Below are positions 24,701 to 25,731 of a DNA stretch of 25,731 nt, piece after piece. The DNA comes from Desulfocapsa sp. (GTDB taxonomy: Bacteria > Desulfobacterota > Desulfobulbia > Desulfobulbales > Desulfocapsaceae). Each line of letters begins with the position of its first letter. Position 1 is the stretch's first letter. The notes below the pieces were generated by a model, which worked only from the letters and a program-made list of their open reading frames with translations, ran no database searches and was not told the DNA's origin. The DNA lies in assembly GCA_029934815.1 (NCBI GenBank), contig JAOZLM010000005.1:1-25731 (forward strand). The letters run 5' to 3'. The position numbers and the translations under genes were made by a program.

Positions 24701-25675
24701 AAAAGTCCCGGATATCCCTATCTCGATGAAGCAATGCAGCGAAACAGATTGAAGAGAAAACCAAAGCTCAGCACCGTATACGAAATTGATAAGAAAGAGG
24801 GGAGGGACGGCTATTATGATAATCATCAGCAGGCTGCTGGCATTGATACCTGGTATATGCCAAACCTTAATCAGATCTTATCTTTGGATTATCGTCGAAT
24901 TTATAACGAATCTATCGATAAAAAACAGGATTTATGGAGAAACCGTTTCAGAGCAGAAATGAATTGGAATCCTTCTTATGATCTTGATTTTTTCGCACTT
25001 GTTGGTCTCGATAGCGGTGACGCTGGTGGTCAGTCAAATCTATTATACGATTTCAGTGTTAAGGGAAGACTTGGTGATATGGCAGAAGGTTTTTTAAGTG
25101 TCTCCCAGGACGTTGTTGATGACACACTTGAAGCTCTTCAAACTGGAATCAGTACTGTGAAATATGAAGGTGGACTTCAGTTTGATATTTTACCTCGTTT
25201 ATTTGCAGGTGGTAAGTATGGCTATACTGATTATTCAGATGCTAACTATCAAAACAGATATAAAGTATGGTCCGCCTATATCCTGCATCATGAACCCATG
25301 CTACTGCAACTCCGTTATGACTATGAGTTGTCCCATAACGGTAGTGGCAATAACACTAAGGCATTTGATCTGACAGGAGTCTATGGCCCGGAAGACCATC
25401 CCTATTGGAGTCAAAAAGAATACTGGCAGCATCAATTCAGTGTTTCTTTTGAACATCAGCTAACTGATGATGTCCTCGGTCGGGGTGCTCCAAGTTATTA
25501 CAGTCTGGGGTATACATTCGGTTATGAAGAAGGAGGATATGGCAATCATCAGGTTAAAGCCAAGATTTTCCTTGAAATTAGCAGGCATTTTCTATTAAAT
25601 AGCAGCTTCGAATATACGGAAGGCGCTGAATTTGAAAAATTTGATTCTAATATTTCATTAATCTACCGCTGGTAA
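21758..25675 (+). CDS. Large exported TPR protein with C-terminal outer-membrane beta-barrel (PelB/BcsC-like layout)
   Basis: This 1305-aa protein has a signal peptide (about 1-23, TNA-QNK). A long superhelix of tetratricopeptide-like units covers about 35-870 (for example ALREYSLLLIETSQWETASS and EIGQIYLYELGRPDKALYYY). A further TPR-like stretch lies near 925-985. From about 1004 to the end, alternating polar and aromatic strands with turns (ILSLDYRRIY, FALVGLDSGDAGG, LFAGGKYGYTDYSD, LRYDYELS) end in ISLIYRW, an aromatic C-terminus typical of outer-membrane barrels. TPR plus a terminal barrel is the layout of the polysaccharide exporters PelB, BcsC and PgaA; the size is closest to PelB. The upstream aminotransferase, 5 nt away, supports a polysaccharide role. 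There is no ribosome binding site at the ATG, so translation is likely coupled. The substrate is unknown. Confidence 0.82.
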   Translation: MKTQFCFVVSFVLITFFTTETNAQNKNDTNIATTKHSVILKNASQQPSWMQTWKLARKARSDSNVLLAISLYQQLLQQKPNIEEALREYSLLLIETSQWETASSVLQTLLEINPDFQEYLLNTGTIALHLKQYNRAASNFGQVYTANPNGPSAIFALRGQIEALQKQTHKEVAYPLMEQLYLLVSHEEKNIRDLAEYSTELGQSEKSVNYYTTLINEFEARDQDFFNSEKLFEAAANHEMALKSRQGYLAFHPYYIPFHKKLASYYLQNNQREIALDHLLILIAHGDNRASSYLEIGQIYLYELGRPDKALYYYDEYRKRIPRTQKVEKEIQRIQAILANDLLVIVENEGAWNLWRDLAKVIPDRLAVYYTMAEQLQKLGKHKELREVLEIIHFHNPGDQDILLQLAQLTFDANDYSASLRALDSLDSWHKNNSLNYLLRAKINEIQGHLKGALQHYRSFIETGNNNSDIILHAMQLSGTLGYIKQLNHFHRLSQSYEKNDAVKKSANLLYGEILLENSLYKTARTFYSEFEKTLKTDDPYLRIIRVRFAQILHEEGKYFEAEQALRFLLLEEPGRQDYLAKLVQNSLRARDWNNAWKWHTIRRKQNHQSDIADSPVSLEIFIERINILTESGKLTSAIEQAEDYLEKKPASTQIHTVLAELYVKNKSYLAAQELLTPEYGKPPENKLLLTLLEKESGTIQRDIRDKDHSIPTLFRAQQYQKYEAHQQALDSVNEYLAVFESSIQGRLLKSKILQSLGDDFAALEIIEKLSQQYPSEEYFRTQSIKISFNSSKFENVIRALDPDIKQGLKNSPLLTKHNVLLLARAYWAQKKQKKALAIYEEFLQAPVDLLFAKKIKENQISIQLPEAKRSFFNQITFTNPAAPNRLRVVMSPEYTSDNIRNPETFIATSLYAEYRWQKFIQEELSVRQEMNSGNYYQAMKDYQKMLKHNPSMESLFDLAGIYSRLGFLGKEAALYRIIQGKSPGYPYLDEAMQRNRLKRKPKLSTVYEIDKKEGRDGYYDNHQQAAGIDTWYMPNLNQILSLDYRRIYNESIDKKQDLWRNRFRAEMNWNPSYDLDFFALVGLDSGDAGGQSNLLYDFSVKGRLGDMAEGFLSVSQDVVDDTLEALQTGISTVKYEGGLQFDILPRLFAGGKYGYTDYSDANYQNRYKVWSAYILHHEPMLLQLRYDYELSHNGSGNNTKAFDLTGVYGPEDHPYWSQKEYWQHQFSVSFEHQLTDDVLGRGAPSYYSLGYTFGYEEGGYGNHQVKAKIFLEISRHFLLNSSFEYTEGAEFEKFDSNISLIYRW

Positions 25676-25678
25676 GAT

Positions 25679-25731
25679 TGATGGATTCGTAAAAACTCTT
25701 CATCTTCTTCGTTACGCGCCCGAAGGAAGTA
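25679..25731. repeat. Intergenic repeat, copy 4, cut by the window edge
   Basis: GATGGATTCGTAAAAACTCT followed by TCATCTTCTTCGTTACG matches the left end of the family, 4 nt after the porin-like gene's stop. The remainder lies outside the window. Confidence 0.75.

Overview
The window looks like a chromosomal segment of a Gram-negative anaerobe, most likely a Desulfobacterota relative of sulfate or sulfur-metabolising Desulfobulbales. That placement is an inference. It rests on a periplasmic multiheme c7-type cytochrome with a Tat-exported four-cluster ferredoxin and a NrfD membrane subunit, an NtrC-type two-component pair, an RpoH-type sigma factor, a 'two-CW' cysteine protein and an outer-membrane TPR/beta-barrel protein. 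The DNA is moderately AT-rich and densely coding. I see no tRNA, rRNA, CRISPR array, transposase or prophage gene.

Region 1 (1-5766, minus strand): a transcription unit for a quinone-linked respiratory module (ferredoxin, then a duplicated hexaheme cytochrome, then NrfD) ends in a strong terminator. Only 17 nt beyond it lies a soluble PAS histidine kinase followed by a sigma-54 activating response regulator. The pair may sense redox state or serve this module. Region 2 (5767-7813): an intergenic region with dyads and a promoter candidate precedes an exported pentapeptide-repeat protein with two repeat blocks joined by a long acidic linker. Its stop codon lies inside an intergenic palindromic repeat.

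Region 3 (7814-13787, minus): a compact chemosensory operon, cheA (hybrid, with two CheW-like parts and a receiver) - cheW - cheB - cheR - single-domain response regulator, without a receptor gene in view. Region 4 (14001-17403): a SlyD-like FKBP isomerase on minus, then on plus a small four-cysteine protein, hisI, hisG, engB and a two-CW protein, ending at a strong terminator. Two tandem sigma-70-like promoters, one overlapped by a perfect palindrome, face this plus-strand unit.

Region 5 (17458-25731): lepA on minus, preceded by a possible 16-codon leader ORF whose stop overlaps the lepA start. Divergently on plus come rpoH, a DegT-family sugar aminotransferase and a 1305-residue TPR/outer-membrane porin protein, tightly packed or overlapping. 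The last two suggest surface polysaccharide production and export. A family of roughly 126-129 bp near-palindromic intergenic repeats recurs four times (two full copies, one half copy, one cut by the window edge).
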